Shown: one piece after another, positions 6,499-16,494 of the stretch
How the letters are laid out: each line of letters starts with the position of its first letter
Numbering within the stretch: the first letter of the stretch is position 1
Origin: DATFWC01 sp045801465
GTDB taxonomy: Bacteria > Pseudomonadota > Alphaproteobacteria > Rhizobiales > Xanthobacteraceae
Length of the DNA stretch: 64,000 bases
Assembly: GCA_045801465.1 (NCBI GenBank)
Contig: JBJMSU010000234.1
Location: 12,507 to 76,506 of the forward strand
Direction of reading: 5' to 3'
Notes under the pieces: generated by a model
Seen by the model: the letters and a program-made list of their open reading frames with translations, nothing else
Databases searched by the model: none
What the model was told of the DNA's origin: nothing
Translations under genes and position numbers: made by a program

Positions 6499-9400
6499 AT
6501 GGCAGTTCGCACTCCCCGTCTGTTCACGATTCCCGCCTCGGCACCGTTCCTGCCGACGCTGGTCAAGGCGCTCCTGGCTGGACGGCTCGTGCCGGGATTC
6601 CCGGCCTCGCGTGATCCGCTGGCGCTCGCCGGCGCGACCCTCTACCTCCCGACCCGGCGCGCCTGCGGGCTCGCGCGCGAGGTCTTCCTTGAGGAGATGG
6701 AGACGAGCGCCGCAGTCCTCCCGCGCATCCTGCCCATCGGCGACATCGACGAGGACGAGCTTGTGTTCGCCGAGGCCGCGACCGGCCCCCTCGCCGGCAT
6801 GGCGCTCGAGCTGCCGCCCGCGCTCGGCCGCCTCGAGCGCCGGCTGCTGCTGGCGCGGCTCGTCCTGCAATGGGCCGCGGCGCCCAAGCTACACGGCGAG
6901 GCCGGCGCCCCGCTCGTTGCCCATTCGCCCGCCGCCGCGCTCGCGCTCGCCGACGATCTGGCGCGTCTGATCGACGACATGACCACGCGCAAGGTCCCCT
7001 GGCGCGCGCTCGACGATCTCGTGCCCGAACGGTTCGACCGCTACTGGCAGCTCACCCTCGACTTCCTGAAGATCGCCCGTGACACCTGGCCCGCCATCCT
7101 TGCCGAGCGCAACGCCATCGAGCCGGCGGAACGCCGCGACCGGCTGATCGAGGCGGAAGCGGCGCGGCTCGCGTCGGTCGACGGCCCGGTCATCGCCGCC
7201 GGCTCGACCGCCTCCATGCCGGCAACCGCCACGCTGCTGGCGACCATCGCGCTCCTGCCGCACGGCGCCGTCGTGCTGCCCGGCCTCGATCAGAATATCC
7301 ATGCCCCCGCCTGGGACCTTATTGCCGGGAAGCGCCAGGAGGGATCCGATGCGATCGCGCCGGCCATCGGACATCCGCAATTCGCCATGCAGGCGCTGCT
7401 CAAGCGTCTCGGCGTCGGGCGCGGCGACGTCGCGAGCCTCAGCGCGCCGGCGCCGCACGGCCGCGAGAAGCTCGTCTCTGAGGCGCTCTGTCCGGCTGCC
7501 GCCAGCGAATGCTGGCAGCGCCGCCTGCCTGCAGAAGCAATCGGAATGGCGCTCGCGAGTGTTGCCGTGATCGAGGCTGGCAACGCCGAAGAAGAAGCGC
7601 TGGCGATTGCGGTTGCGCTGCGCGAGGCCGTCGAGACCCCGGGCAAGCGCGCCGCGCTGGTGACGGCCGACCGCGCGCTGGCGCGCCGCGTCATCGCGGC
7701 GCTCGCGCGGTGGTCTGTGCCGGTGAACGATTCGGGCGGCGATGCGCTGCCCGACATGCCGGCCGGCGTATTCGCCCGGCTCGCCGCAGAGGCCGCCCTC
7801 GGCGGGCTTGCGCCCGTGACCTTGCTGGCCTTGCTCAAGCATCCGCTGCTGCGGCTCGGCGCGCGGGAGGGCGCTCACAACTTCGCCATTGACGTCCTCG
7901 AGCGGGCGATCCTGCGCGGCCCGCGGCCGCGACCCGGGACGGCGGGGCTTGCGCATGCGCTGGCGACGCTCAGGCGCGAACGCCCCTCGCTGCACGCAAG
8001 CGATCCGCGCAAGCGTATCAAGGACAGCGAACTCGATGCGGCCGATCGGCTCGTCACGCATCTGACAACCGCCCTCTATCCGCTCGAAGGCTTGGAAGCG
8101 CAGAAGCTGCCGTTGAGCGAGCTCGCCGGGCGCCACCGCAACGTTGTCGCGGCGCTCGCCAGCCATGCGAGCAGAATCGCGGCCTTTGCCGGCGACGACG
8201 GAACGGCGCTGGCGACCGCCTTCGACGAGCTCGTTGCCGCATCCGATAGCGATCTGGCGGTGGCACCGGCAGATTACGCCGAGCTGTTCCGCGCCGTGAT
8301 CGGCGACCGACTCGTGCGTCGGTCAGGTATGGCAGACGTGCGGGTACACATCTTCGGGCTGCTCGAAGCGCGGCTGCAGAGCGTCGACCTCATGGCGCTG
8401 GGCGGCGTGGTCGAGGGCACCTGGCCGCCGGAGACGCGCAGCGACGCCTGGCTCAGCCGGCCGATGCGCCAGGATCTCGGCCTCGATCTGCCCGAACGCC
8501 GCATCGGCCTGACGGCGCACGATTTCGCGCAGGCGCTCGGCGCGCCGGAGGTGATCCTCTCGCGCGCCGCCAAGATCGCCGGCGCCCCGACGCTGTGGTC
8601 GCGGTTCGTGCAGCGCCTCGCCGCCGTGGCCGGCGAGACCGAGTGGCACGCCGCACAGCACCGCGGCGCCCGCTACCTCGCGCTGGCGCATGAGCTCGAC
8701 CGGCCGCGTCGCCCGCAGAGGATCCAACCGCCGGCGCCAAAACCGCCGCTGGCGGCACGGCCAACCGGCCTGAGCGTCACCGACGTCGAGCACTGGCTGC
8801 GCGATCCATACACGATCTACGCCAAGCACGTGCTGCGGCTCGCCCCGCTCGATGCCGTCGATACGCCGCCGGGCTACGCCGATCGCGGCACGGTCATTCA
8901 CGCATCGATCGGCGAGTTCACCACGACCTATCGGGAGGGGCTGCCGGCCGATGCGGTCGGCGAGCTCATCCGCATCGGACGCAAGCACTTCGCGCCGCTC
9001 GACGATTATCCGGAAGCGTGCGCCTTCTGGTGGCCGCGCTTCAGGCGCATCGCCCGCTGGTTCGCCGGCTGGGAGACCGAACGGCGCGCTGCCGCGGCAG
9101 CCATGCATGCGGAAATCGCCGGCGAGTTTCCCATCCCGCTGGACCAAGCGAGCTTCCGCCTGCGCGCGCGCGCGGATCGCATCGAACAGATGGCGGATGG
9201 ACGCTATGCGATCCTCGACTACAAGACCGGCCAGGCGCGCACCGAGAAACAGGTGCGCACCGGGCTCGCGCCGCAATTGACGCTGGAAGCCGCGATCCTC
9301 CGCCACGGCGGCTTCGCGGGCATCGCCAAGGGCGCCTCGGTCGCCGAGCTGAGCTACGTGCTGCTGAAAGGCGGCGAGCCGGCCGGAGAGCCCTGCCCGG

Positions 9401-9654
9401 TGGAGTTCAAGGAAGGCGATTGCGACAGCCAGGCCGACCGCGCGCTCAGCCGCCTCACCGGCGTGGCGCGGCGCTTCGCTGACGAAAACACACCCTATCG
9501 CTCGCTCGTCCACCCGATGTGGCGCACGCACTACGGCGACTATGACCACCTTGCACGCGTGAAGGAGTGGTCGTTGACCGGCGGCGAGCTGGATGAGGCG
9601 GCGAGTGACCCCGCCTACTTGAGATCGGTTCATTCTCTCAAAGGTCGGGCATGA
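6499..9654 (+). CDS. addB: AddB subunit of the AddAB double-strand-break repair nuclease
   Basis: A 1051-aa AddB, which with AddA resects broken DNA ends to Chi-like sites for RecA loading. The N-terminal region keeps a degenerate helicase fold (YLPTRRACGLAREVFLEEM). The C-terminal RecB-type nuclease shows RGTVIHASIGEF and the catalytic YAILDYKTGQ (Asp and Lys). The length is normal for alphaproteobacterial AddB. The stop overlaps the addA start as ATGA, so the subunits are translationally coupled. The gene follows the accessory TA block; the order of the flanking genes (tsaE-murU-addB-addA-trxA) is otherwise conserved in the Rhizobiales. Confidence 0.95.
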   Translation: MAVRTPRLFTIPASAPFLPTLVKALLAGRLVPGFPASRDPLALAGATLYLPTRRACGLAREVFLEEMETSAAVLPRILPIGDIDEDELVFAEAATGPLAGMALELPPALGRLERRLLLARLVLQWAAAPKLHGEAGAPLVAHSPAAALALADDLARLIDDMTTRKVPWRALDDLVPERFDRYWQLTLDFLKIARDTWPAILAERNAIEPAERRDRLIEAEAARLASVDGPVIAAGSTASMPATATLLATIALLPHGAVVLPGLDQNIHAPAWDLIAGKRQEGSDAIAPAIGHPQFAMQALLKRLGVGRGDVASLSAPAPHGREKLVSEALCPAAASECWQRRLPAEAIGMALASVAVIEAGNAEEEALAIAVALREAVETPGKRAALVTADRALARRVIAALARWSVPVNDSGGDALPDMPAGVFARLAAEAALGGLAPVTLLALLKHPLLRLGAREGAHNFAIDVLERAILRGPRPRPGTAGLAHALATLRRERPSLHASDPRKRIKDSELDAADRLVTHLTTALYPLEGLEAQKLPLSELAGRHRNVVAALASHASRIAAFAGDDGTALATAFDELVAASDSDLAVAPADYAELFRAVIGDRLVRRSGMADVRVHIFGLLEARLQSVDLMALGGVVEGTWPPETRSDAWLSRPMRQDLGLDLPERRIGLTAHDFAQALGAPEVILSRAAKIAGAPTLWSRFVQRLAAVAGETEWHAAQHRGARYLALAHELDRPRRPQRIQPPAPKPPLAARPTGLSVTDVEHWLRDPYTIYAKHVLRLAPLDAVDTPPGYADRGTVIHASIGEFTTTYREGLPADAVGELIRIGRKHFAPLDDYPEACAFWWPRFRRIARWFAGWETERRAAAAAMHAEIAGEFPIPLDQASFRLRARADRIEQMADGRYAILDYKTGQARTEKQVRTGLAPQLTLEAAILRHGGFAGIAKGASVAELSYVLLKGGEPAGEPCPVEFKEGDCDSQADRALSRLTGVARRFADENTPYRSLVHPMWRTHYGDYDHLARVKEWSLTGGELDEAASDPAYLRSVHSLKGRA

Positions 9655-12600
9655 ACGCGCCGCGTCCAGTTCCCGCCGACGTGCTGAACAGGCAAATCGC
9701 GGCATCGGACCCGCTCGTGTCCGCCTGGGTGGCGGCAAATGCCGGCTCCGGCAAAACGCATGTCCTGGCGCAACGGGTCATCCGGCTGCTGCTCGACGGC
9801 TGCGCGCCGAGCCGCATTCTCTGCCTCACCTTCACCAAGGCGGCCGCCGCCAACATGGCCAAGCGCGTGTTCGACACGCTCGCGCGCTGGACCGCACTCG
9901 ACGATGCCGCCCTCGATGCGGAGCTCCGGCAGATCGGCATCAAGAAAGTCGACGCCGCGCGGCGGGCCCACGCACGGCGCTTGTTCGCCGCGGCCCTTGA
10001 CACGCCGGGCGGCCTCAAGGTGCAGACGATTCACGCCTTCTGCACGCGGCTGCTGCACCAATTCCCGTTCGAGGCCAATGTCGCCGCGCGTTTCGCGGTG
10101 CTGGAGGAGCGCGCCGAGGCCGAACTGATCGACAAGCTTCGCCTCGAGGTGCTGATGCTGGCCGCCGCGGCCCCGGACGGGCCGCTCGGGCAGGCGCTGA
10201 GCACCGCCATCACGGCGGCCGCCGACCAAACGTTCGCCGACCTCGTGCGGGAGGCCATCGCCGAGCGCCACGCGCTCACCGCATGGATCGACCACGTCGG
10301 CAGCATCGAGGCCGCCGTCGCGGATCTATCCGGCGCGCTCGGCATCGATTCGGCCGACAGCAATGAACGCATCGACGCGGAAATTGTCGAAGGACCCATT
10401 CTGCCGCTCTCGCGATGGACGGCAGTCGCCGCCGTGCTCGCGACCGGTTCGGCAAGTGACCGAAACCAGAGCGACTGCCTTTGCCGAGCAGCGGCCGCCC
10501 AAGGCGGCGAGCGCATCACCAACTATCGGCAGTTCTTCACGACCAAAGGCGGGGAGCCGCGTCAAAGCTTGCTGACCAGGGGACTTGCCAACCGTCATCC
10601 TGATCTGGCGCAGCAGCTCGCTGCCGAGCAGGAGCGCGTCTGTGCGCTGCTCGAACGGCGACGCGCGGTGGCTACGCGCGACCGCACCGGCGCGCTCATC
10701 GCCATCGCCGGCGAGGTGATCTCGCGCTATCGCGCCGAGAAGGAGCGGCGCGGCCTCCTGGACTACGACGACCTGATCGACAAGACGCTGGCGATGCTGA
10801 CGACGGTCAACCCCTCATGGGTACACTACAAGCTCGATCTCGGCATCGATCACGTGCTGATCGACGAAGCCCAGGACACCAGTCCGAAGCAATGGGAAGT
10901 CATCCGCCGGCTCGTGTCGGAGTTCACGGCCGGCGCCGGCGCGCGCGGCGCGCTCACGCGGTCGATCTTCGCAGTGGGCGACGAGAAGCAATCGATCTTT
11001 TCGTTTCAGGGCGCGGCTCCGCACTACTTCGCCGACATGCGACGCCATTTCGAATCCGCCCACAAGGACAGCGGTCTCGGCTTCGTGGCGCTCGATTTCA
11101 AATACTCGTTCCGCTCGGCGCCGGCCGTGCTCGACGCGGTCGACGGCGTATTCGCACGACCCGAGGCCTACGCGGGCCTCACCGCGGACCCGGTCAAGAC
11201 GGTGCACCAGGCGGTCCGCGAGAAGGCCCCCGGCGTGGTGGAAATCTGGCCCTTGGTCGAAGCGGAGGAAAAGCGCGAAATCGAGGGCTGGGATGCTCCG
11301 TTCGACGAGTTGTCGGAGACGAGCCCGGTGATCAAGCTCGCGCACAGGATCGCGACGAGCGCAAGGAAATGGCTGACGAGCGGCGAGCGCGTCAGTGACC
11401 TCGTTACCGGCGCGTTGCGGCCGATGCGGCCGGGCGACGTCCTCATTCTGGTGCGCCAGCGCGGTGCGCTGTTCGAGGCGATCATCCGCGCCCTCAAGGC
11501 GAATAACATCGCGGTCGCCGGGGCCGACCGGCTGCTGCTGACCGAGCATATCGCCGTCATGGACCTGATGGTGCTGGCCGACGCGCTGCTGCTTGCCTCC
11601 GACGATCTTGCGCTCGCCACCGTGTTGAAAAGCCCGCTGTTCGAGTTGGACGACGACGCGCTGTTCGCGCTTGCCTGGAACCGGCGCGGCACGCTGTGGG
11701 ACGAGCTCTCCGCGAAGGCCAAGACAGACCCGGTCTTTGCCGAAGCCGCGGCCACGCTGGAGCGCTGGGCGCACGGAGCTCAGTACCGGCCGCCGTTCGC
11801 CTTCTATGCCGACGTGCTCGGCCCGGGCGGCGGGCGCGCCCGGATGCTCAAGCGGCTGGGCGCCGAAGCCGCCGATGCGCTCGATGAATTCCTCAATCTC
11901 GCGCTCGACTACGAAGCCCGCGAGACCCCGTCGCTCCAGGGCTTCGTTGCCTGGCTGCGTGCCACCACGACCGAGGTGAAACGCGACATGGAGATCGCGC
12001 GCGACGAGGTGCGGGTGATGACGGTGCATGGCGCCAAAGGCCTGGAAGCACCCGTGGTGATGCTTGCCGACACCACCACTAATCCGGCCGGACCGCGCCC
12101 TCCGCGCCTGCTCGCCATGCCGGCCGCAGGCTCGCCCGACACGCCCGACCGGATCGTCTGGGCGGGCGCCAAGGAGACCGACGTCCCGCCCGTGGCAGCC
12201 GCCCGCGCCTGCGCCGTGCGCGCAGCCGAAGAGGAATACCGGCGGCTCCTCTACGTCGCCATGACGCGCGCCGCTGACCGCCTGATCGTGTGCGGCGCGA
12301 CGGGACAGCGCAAACGGCCGGACGGATGCTGGTATGATCTGGTGCGTGATGCGCTGGAGCCGATCGCCGTGACGGAGCCGGCGGAGTCCGGCGATGAGCC
12401 GGTTCTGCGGCTGCAGAAGTGGCAAGTGACCGAGTTCCAGCCGGAGCTGCCGCTCGCCGCCGCGCCAGCCACCTGGCCATGTCCCGATTGGCTCACGCGC
12501 AAGCTTGAGGGGCAATCGTCGCCGGCAATCGTTCGTCCCTCGGGCGCCCTCGACGAGCAGGACACGATGACCGCGAGCGTCGGCATGGATGATGACCGCC

Positions 12601-13127
12601 GTCGCGCGCTTGCCCGCGGTACCCTGATGCATCGGCTGCTGCAGTCGCTCCCCGATATTGCGCCCGAGCGCCGTGGGGGCGCCGCGCGCCGTTATCTCGA
12701 TCGCGCCGGCCACCTCTTCACCGAGGTGGAGCGTGCGGCCATGACCGGCCAGGTGCTCGCTTTGCTGGACGATCCACGCTTCGCGCCGCTCGCGGCGCCG
12801 GGAAGCCGGGCGGAGGTGCCCATCGTGGGGCGTCTCGCGCGCAACGGCCTTCCGCCATACCCTGTATCGGGCCAAGTGGACCGGCTCGCCGTGACCCCGG
12901 ATCTGGTGCTGATCGCCGACTACAAGACCGATCGTCCTGCCCCAAGGCGGCATGAAGACGTCAAAGAGGAGTATCGGACCCAGCTCGCGCTCTACCGCGC
13001 CGTGCTTGCCGGGCTCTATCCCGAACGGGCGGTCCGCGCCCTCCTGGTATGGACGGAAATCCCGCATTTCATGGAGATTCCCGCCGCCACCCTGGATGCC
13101 GCGCGCGCTCGCGTCACGCTGGAGTGA
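9651..13127 (+). CDS. addA: AddA helicase-nuclease subunit of AddAB
   Basis: A 1158-aa UvrD/Rep-family helicase with a C-terminal nuclease. Walker A is ANAGSGKT at residues 29-36. Motif Ia/Ib (LCLTFTKAAAANMAKRV), Walker B (VLIDEAQDTSPKQWEVI), motif III (FAVGDEKQSIFSFQGA) and motif VI (LLYVAMTRAADRLIVCG) follow in order. The nuclease domain ends with LIADYKTDRPAP. AddA provides the 3'-5' motor and one of the two nuclease sites of AddAB. It overlaps addB by 4 nt. All motifs appear intact, so the complex should be functional. Confidence 0.96.
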   Translation: MNAPRPVPADVLNRQIAASDPLVSAWVAANAGSGKTHVLAQRVIRLLLDGCAPSRILCLTFTKAAAANMAKRVFDTLARWTALDDAALDAELRQIGIKKVDAARRAHARRLFAAALDTPGGLKVQTIHAFCTRLLHQFPFEANVAARFAVLEERAEAELIDKLRLEVLMLAAAAPDGPLGQALSTAITAAADQTFADLVREAIAERHALTAWIDHVGSIEAAVADLSGALGIDSADSNERIDAEIVEGPILPLSRWTAVAAVLATGSASDRNQSDCLCRAAAAQGGERITNYRQFFTTKGGEPRQSLLTRGLANRHPDLAQQLAAEQERVCALLERRRAVATRDRTGALIAIAGEVISRYRAEKERRGLLDYDDLIDKTLAMLTTVNPSWVHYKLDLGIDHVLIDEAQDTSPKQWEVIRRLVSEFTAGAGARGALTRSIFAVGDEKQSIFSFQGAAPHYFADMRRHFESAHKDSGLGFVALDFKYSFRSAPAVLDAVDGVFARPEAYAGLTADPVKTVHQAVREKAPGVVEIWPLVEAEEKREIEGWDAPFDELSETSPVIKLAHRIATSARKWLTSGERVSDLVTGALRPMRPGDVLILVRQRGALFEAIIRALKANNIAVAGADRLLLTEHIAVMDLMVLADALLLASDDLALATVLKSPLFELDDDALFALAWNRRGTLWDELSAKAKTDPVFAEAAATLERWAHGAQYRPPFAFYADVLGPGGGRARMLKRLGAEAADALDEFLNLALDYEARETPSLQGFVAWLRATTTEVKRDMEIARDEVRVMTVHGAKGLEAPVVMLADTTTNPAGPRPPRLLAMPAAGSPDTPDRIVWAGAKETDVPPVAAARACAVRAAEEEYRRLLYVAMTRAADRLIVCGATGQRKRPDGCWYDLVRDALEPIAVTEPAESGDEPVLRLQKWQVTEFQPELPLAAAPATWPCPDWLTRKLEGQSSPAIVRPSGALDEQDTMTASVGMDDDRRRALARGTLMHRLLQSLPDIAPERRGGAARRYLDRAGHLFTEVERAAMTGQVLALLDDPRFAPLAAPGSRAEVPIVGRLARNGLPPYPVSGQVDRLAVTPDLVLIADYKTDRPAPRRHEDVKEEYRTQLALYRAVLAGLYPERAVRALLVWTEIPHFMEIPAATLDAARARVTLE

Positions 13128-13134
13128 ACGCTCC

Positions 13135-13163
13135 TTGACGCTCCCGATGGTCGCCCATACGTT
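13135..13163 (+). promoter_or_regulatory. Putative trxA promoter
   Basis: TTGACG (13135-13140) and TACGTT (13158-13163) are separated by exactly 17 nt just after the addA stop. This predicts a leader of about 50 nt before trxA. The -35 matches five of six consensus bases. trxA therefore probably has its own promoter besides read-through from addBA. Confidence 0.5.
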
Positions 13164-13219
13164 CGGCGCACTTACCCGACGGGCCGCGATTTGCGCCCTC
13201 CACAACAACGAGGTGATCC

Positions 13220-13540
13220 ATGGGCGTTGACAAGGTTTCGGACGCCACCTTCGAGTCCGAGGTCCTGAAGTCCGCCGAACCGGTCGTGGTCGACTTCTGG
13301 GCCGAATGGTGCGGCCCGTGCCGGATGATTGCGCCGGCGCTCGAGGAGATCGCCGGCACGATGAACGGCAAGGTCAAGATCGTAAAGCTCAACGTAGACG
13401 AGAATCCCGCGACCGCGGCGAAGTACGGCATCATGTCCATCCCGACCCTGATGCTGTTCAAGAACGGGGAACTTGCATCCCGTCAGGTCGGCGCCGCGCC
13501 CAAGCAGAAGCTGGAGCAGTGGATCACGGCGGCCGTATAA
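13220..13540 (+). CDS. trxA: Thioredoxin
   Basis: A 106-aa thioredoxin with the active site WCGPC at residues 30-34 (Cys31 and Cys34) and the cis-proline region MSIPTLMLF. It reduces disulfides in cytoplasmic proteins such as ribonucleotide reductase and is recycled by thioredoxin reductase. Length and motifs are canonical. A ribosome-binding site GAGGTG lies 4 nt before the ATG. Its place directly after addA is the usual one in Rhizobiales. Confidence 0.96.
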   Translation: MGVDKVSDATFESEVLKSAEPVVVDFWAEWCGPCRMIAPALEEIAGTMNGKVKIVKLNVDENPATAAKYGIMSIPTLMLFKNGELASRQVGAAPKQKLEQWITAAV

Positions 13541-13562
13541 CGCACCTGCAGTGAAATTTTTT

Positions 13563-13594
13563 GCAGGCGGCCGGCCGAAAGGCCGGCCGTCTGC
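13563..13594 (+). terminator. Strong GC hairpin after trxA
   Basis: A near-perfect stem, GCAGGCGGCCGGCC, pairs with GGCCGGCCGTCTGC across a GAAA tetraloop, with one mismatch. It lies 22 nt after the trxA stop. The T-rich run (TTTTTT) precedes the stem instead of following it, so this is not a textbook intrinsic terminator. An mRNA 3'-end stabiliser or a Rho-linked end is equally possible. Confidence 0.45.
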
Positions 13595-13629
13595 GTTATG
13601 GGGAGGTGGTTTGTCGCGAGTTTGTTGCG

Positions 13630-14679
13630 ATGGTCCTGGCGTTGCATCCTCCCCTCCCTCCGATGGAAGCGCTGTCGGTCGACGACATTCCGATCGGCGC
13701 GGAGTGGCAGTACGAGCCCAAGTGGGACGGCTTTCGCTGCTTGGTGTTTCGCGACGGCGAAAATATCGAGTTGCAGTCGAAATCCGGGCAATCGCTCACC
13801 CGCTACTATCCCGAACTCGTCGAGGCGGTCGGTAAGCTCAAGGCCAAGACCTTCGTCCTCGATGGCGAGATCGTGGTCCCCAGCAATGGGGCATTTTCGT
13901 TCGATGCGCTGCTCCAGCGCATTCATCCCGCCGCCAGCCGCATCAAGCGGCTCGCCCACGAAACGCCAGCGCTGCTGATCGTCTTCGACCTGTTGGCGGG
14001 GACCGACGGACGCGCGCTCACCGGCTTCAGTCTGAGTGAGCGCCGGGAACGGCTCGCACAGTTCGCGCGAACGTTCCTCGATGGCAACGAGCGTATCCGT
14101 CTGTCGCCGGCAACGACGAAACTGTCGGAAGCCAGGAGCTGGCTCAAGCGGGTCGGCTCGACCCTCGACGGCATCATCGCCAAGCGGCGCGACCTCGGCT
14201 ACGACCCGGGCGAGCGCACCGCCATGCAGAAGATCAAGAACTACCGCAGCGCCGACTGCGTGGTCGGCGGCTTCCGCTACAACGAGGGCAAGGACGTGGT
14301 GGGCTCGCTCCTGCTCGGGCTCTACGACCATGCCGGCCTGCTGCATCATGTGGGCTTCACGTCCACGATCCGGCGCGAAGACAAGCCGGCGTTGACCGCA
14401 AGACTCGAAAAGCTCATCGCCCCGCCCGGCTTCACCGGCAACGCGCCGGGCGGACCGAGCCGCTGGTCGACCAAGCGTTCGGCACAGTGGCAGCCGCTCA
14501 AGCCGAAGCTCGTGGTGGAGGTCTGCTACGACCACTTCTCGGGCGACCGGTTCCGCCACGGCACCAGGCTCATGCGATGGCGCCCCGACAAATCGCCGAA
14601 CCAGTGCACGCTGGATCAGGTCAAGCAGAAGAAGGCGAACTTGATGAAACTTTTGGATCGCGGCGCGACGACAGGATAG
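13630..14679 (+). CDS. ATP-dependent DNA ligase (LigC/LigD ligase-domain type)
   Basis: A 349-aa stand-alone ATP-dependent ligase. The nucleotidyltransferase domain has motif I EPKWDGFR with Lys31 as the adenylated residue, motif III/IIIa (FVLDGEIVV, LLIVFDLL), motif IV (DGIIAKRRD) and motif V (KIKNYRSADCVVGGF). The C-terminal OB domain ends with RLMRWRPDKSPNQCT. It lacks the polymerase and nuclease domains of LigD, so it matches the LigC-like ligases thought to act in NHEJ or alternative excision repair. The frame opens further upstream (13561) through the trxA hairpin; the ATG at 13630 is chosen because the conserved protein starts there, though no strong ribosome-binding site is seen. Confidence 0.88.
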   Translation: MVLALHPPLPPMEALSVDDIPIGAEWQYEPKWDGFRCLVFRDGENIELQSKSGQSLTRYYPELVEAVGKLKAKTFVLDGEIVVPSNGAFSFDALLQRIHPAASRIKRLAHETPALLIVFDLLAGTDGRALTGFSLSERRERLAQFARTFLDGNERIRLSPATTKLSEARSWLKRVGSTLDGIIAKRRDLGYDPGERTAMQKIKNYRSADCVVGGFRYNEGKDVVGSLLLGLYDHAGLLHHVGFTSTIRREDKPALTARLEKLIAPPGFTGNAPGGPSRWSTKRSAQWQPLKPKLVVEVCYDHFSGDRFRHGTRLMRWRPDKSPNQCTLDQVKQKKANLMKLLDRGATTG

Positions 14680-14763
14680 ACGAATGTCTGCAGCTGTCAT
14701 GATGTGTCAGCGCTCATAGTTGTGGTACATCGACCCGATCACGCTCACACCCCATTAGCGCCA

Positions 14764-15120
14764 ATGAGCCCGCTTGGTTTCCTGATCACGATCGTTGCGA
14801 TTTTATCTTTTGGCGTCGCGGGATTCTTTTTCGTATGCACTTTGGAGGAGGTCAGACCGCGCCTTCCCCTGCAATTTCGCGAAGAAGTGAGGGCGCGCTT
14901 CGCGCTCGATTCTTTTGTTTGGCAGCGATCCATGCCGCCGAGCGCACGTCGCAATTACATGCTGTCTCTGAGTTTTAGCACGTTCGCGGTTGGCTGCCTG
15001 GCAACGGTCATGGCTCTCAATGGCCCTATCTACGGTACAGCACTCTTTGCCGGCCTGTTTCTCTTCTTCCTTTACTTCACGTTGACGCGCTGGATGAAAT
15101 ATCGAGGCAGAGTATCCTGA
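14764..15120 (+). CDS. Small membrane protein of unknown function
   Basis: A 118-aa protein I do not recognise. Two hydrophobic blocks are evident, LGFLITIVAILSFGVAGFFF near the N-terminus and a longer one near residues 75-108 (CLATVMALNGPIYGTALFAG onward). They flank a charged, probably cytoplasmic segment. A GTG at 14704 would add 20 residues, but neither start has a good ribosome-binding site. Base composition is lower in GC than the neighbours, which hints at a recent or weakly constrained gene. It converges with folC. Confidence 0.5.
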   Translation: MSPLGFLITIVAILSFGVAGFFFVCTLEEVRPRLPLQFREEVRARFALDSFVWQRSMPPSARRNYMLSLSFSTFAVGCLATVMALNGPIYGTALFAGLFLFFLYFTLTRWMKYRGRVS

Positions 15121-15157
15121 TCATGAGACGAATTCGTTACAGGCGGCGTGAACAGCG

Positions 15158-16477
15158 TCAGCCCGGGACCGTGCCGTTGAGAGCGAGCACCTCGCCGGCG
15201 AGGTAGAGCGAGCCGGTGATGAGAATGCGCGGCGGAGCCTCCAGATCGAGCCGTATCGTTGCGGCGAGCGCGCTCTCTAATCCGCCGCAGCTCGTGGCCG
15301 GCATGCCGACGCGGCGGGCCGTGTCGGCAATGGAATCCGGCGGAAGCGCTTTGTCCTGGCCCTGGATCGGCACCGCCATGATGCGGCGAGCGAGGCCGGC
15401 AAAATTCCGCAAAAAACCTTCGCTGTCCTTGGTGGCCAGCATGCCGACGATGAGCACCAGCGGACGCGACACGCGCTCCTCGAGATCGGCGAGCGTTGCC
15501 GCAACGGCGCGGCCGCCCTCGCGATTGTGTCCGCCGTCGAGCCACACCTCGCTGCCTTCGGGAGCGAGCGCGACGAGCCGTCCGTGGGGCAGCCGCTGCA
15601 GCCGCGCCGGCCAGTCCACATTGGCCAGCCCCTCTTCGAAGGCGCGCGACGGCAGCGCAAGCTGCGGCAGCGCACGCAACGTGGCAATGGCGACGCCGGC
15701 ATTGTCGAATTGATGACGCCCGAACAGCCGCGGCGCCGGCAGGTCGAGCAACCCGTCCTCGTCCTGATAGACCAGGCGCCCACGTTCCTCGGTCGCGGTC
15801 CAGTCTTCGCCGGCGATCTTGAGCGGCACCGCCAGCCGCGCCGCTTCCCGCTCGACGACGCGCAGCGCATCGCGCGGCTGGGCCGCCAGCACGGCCGGCG
15901 CGCCGCGCTTGAAAATGCCGGCCTTCTCGCGCGCGATGCCGTCGAGGCTGCTGCCGAGAAAGTCGACATGGTCGACGGAGATCGGCGTGATCACGGTCGC
16001 GGCCGGGCGTTCCACCACATTGGTGGCGTCGAGCCGTCCACCGAGGCCGACTTCGAGCAGCAGCATGTCGGCGGGATGGCGCGCGAACAGAAGAAAGGCC
16101 GCCGCGGTTTCCATCTCGAACACCGTGATCGGCGCGCCGCCGTTGGCTCGCTCGCATTCCGCCAGCACCGCCGTGAGCTCGGCGTCGGAAACCAGTCTGC
16201 CGCCGCCGGGCGCGCCCACGCGGTAGCGTTCGTTGAAGCGCACCAGATGCGGCGAGGTGTAGACGTGCACGCGCAGGCCGGACGCTTCGAGAATGGCGCG
16301 CATGAACGCGATGACCGATCCCTTGCCATTGGTGCCGCCCACATGGACGAGGGGCGGCAGCCGCCGCTCGGGATGGTCGAGCGCCGCGAGAATGCGCCAC
16401 ATGCGCTCGAGCGACAGATCGATCTTCTTGGGATGAAGCTCGAGCAGCCGCGCGAGAATGGCGTCGACGGGGGTCAT
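15158..16477 (-). CDS. folC: Bifunctional folylpolyglutamate / dihydrofolate synthase
   Basis: A 439-aa Mur-ligase-family enzyme that adds glutamate to dihydropteroate (DHFS) and to folates (FPGS). The P-loop VGGTNGKGS is at about residues 46-54. Downstream the Mur-ligase signatures FEMETAAAFLLF, LEVGLGGRLDATNV and WLDGGHNREGG are present. It is the last gene of the trpBA-accD-folC block, 17 nt after accD. The FolC-AccD-TrpA-TrpB order is conserved in many alphaproteobacteria. Confidence 0.95.
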   Translation of the reverse strand: MTPVDAILARLLELHPKKIDLSLERMWRILAALDHPERRLPPLVHVGGTNGKGSVIAFMRAILEASGLRVHVYTSPHLVRFNERYRVGAPGGGRLVSDAELTAVLAECERANGGAPITVFEMETAAAFLLFARHPADMLLLEVGLGGRLDATNVVERPAATVITPISVDHVDFLGSSLDGIAREKAGIFKRGAPAVLAAQPRDALRVVEREAARLAVPLKIAGEDWTATEERGRLVYQDEDGLLDLPAPRLFGRHQFDNAGVAIATLRALPQLALPSRAFEEGLANVDWPARLQRLPHGRLVALAPEGSEVWLDGGHNREGGRAVAATLADLEERVSRPLVLIVGMLATKDSEGFLRNFAGLARRIMAVPIQGQDKALPPDSIADTARRVGMPATSCGGLESALAATIRLDLEAPPRILITGSLYLAGEVLALNGTVPG

Positions 16478-16494
16478 CGTGTCGCTTGCCGCAT

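Noticed and set aside
10815..13208. A 797-codon open frame on the minus strand
   Set aside because: It is wholly antisense to addA, whose helicase and nuclease motifs are all intact. High GC removes stop codons in the opposite frames, and the translation shows no domain.
13561..13629. Upstream extension of the DNA ligase through the trxA hairpin
   Set aside because: The extra 23 residues are encoded by the hairpin and have no family match; the conserved ligase begins at 13630.
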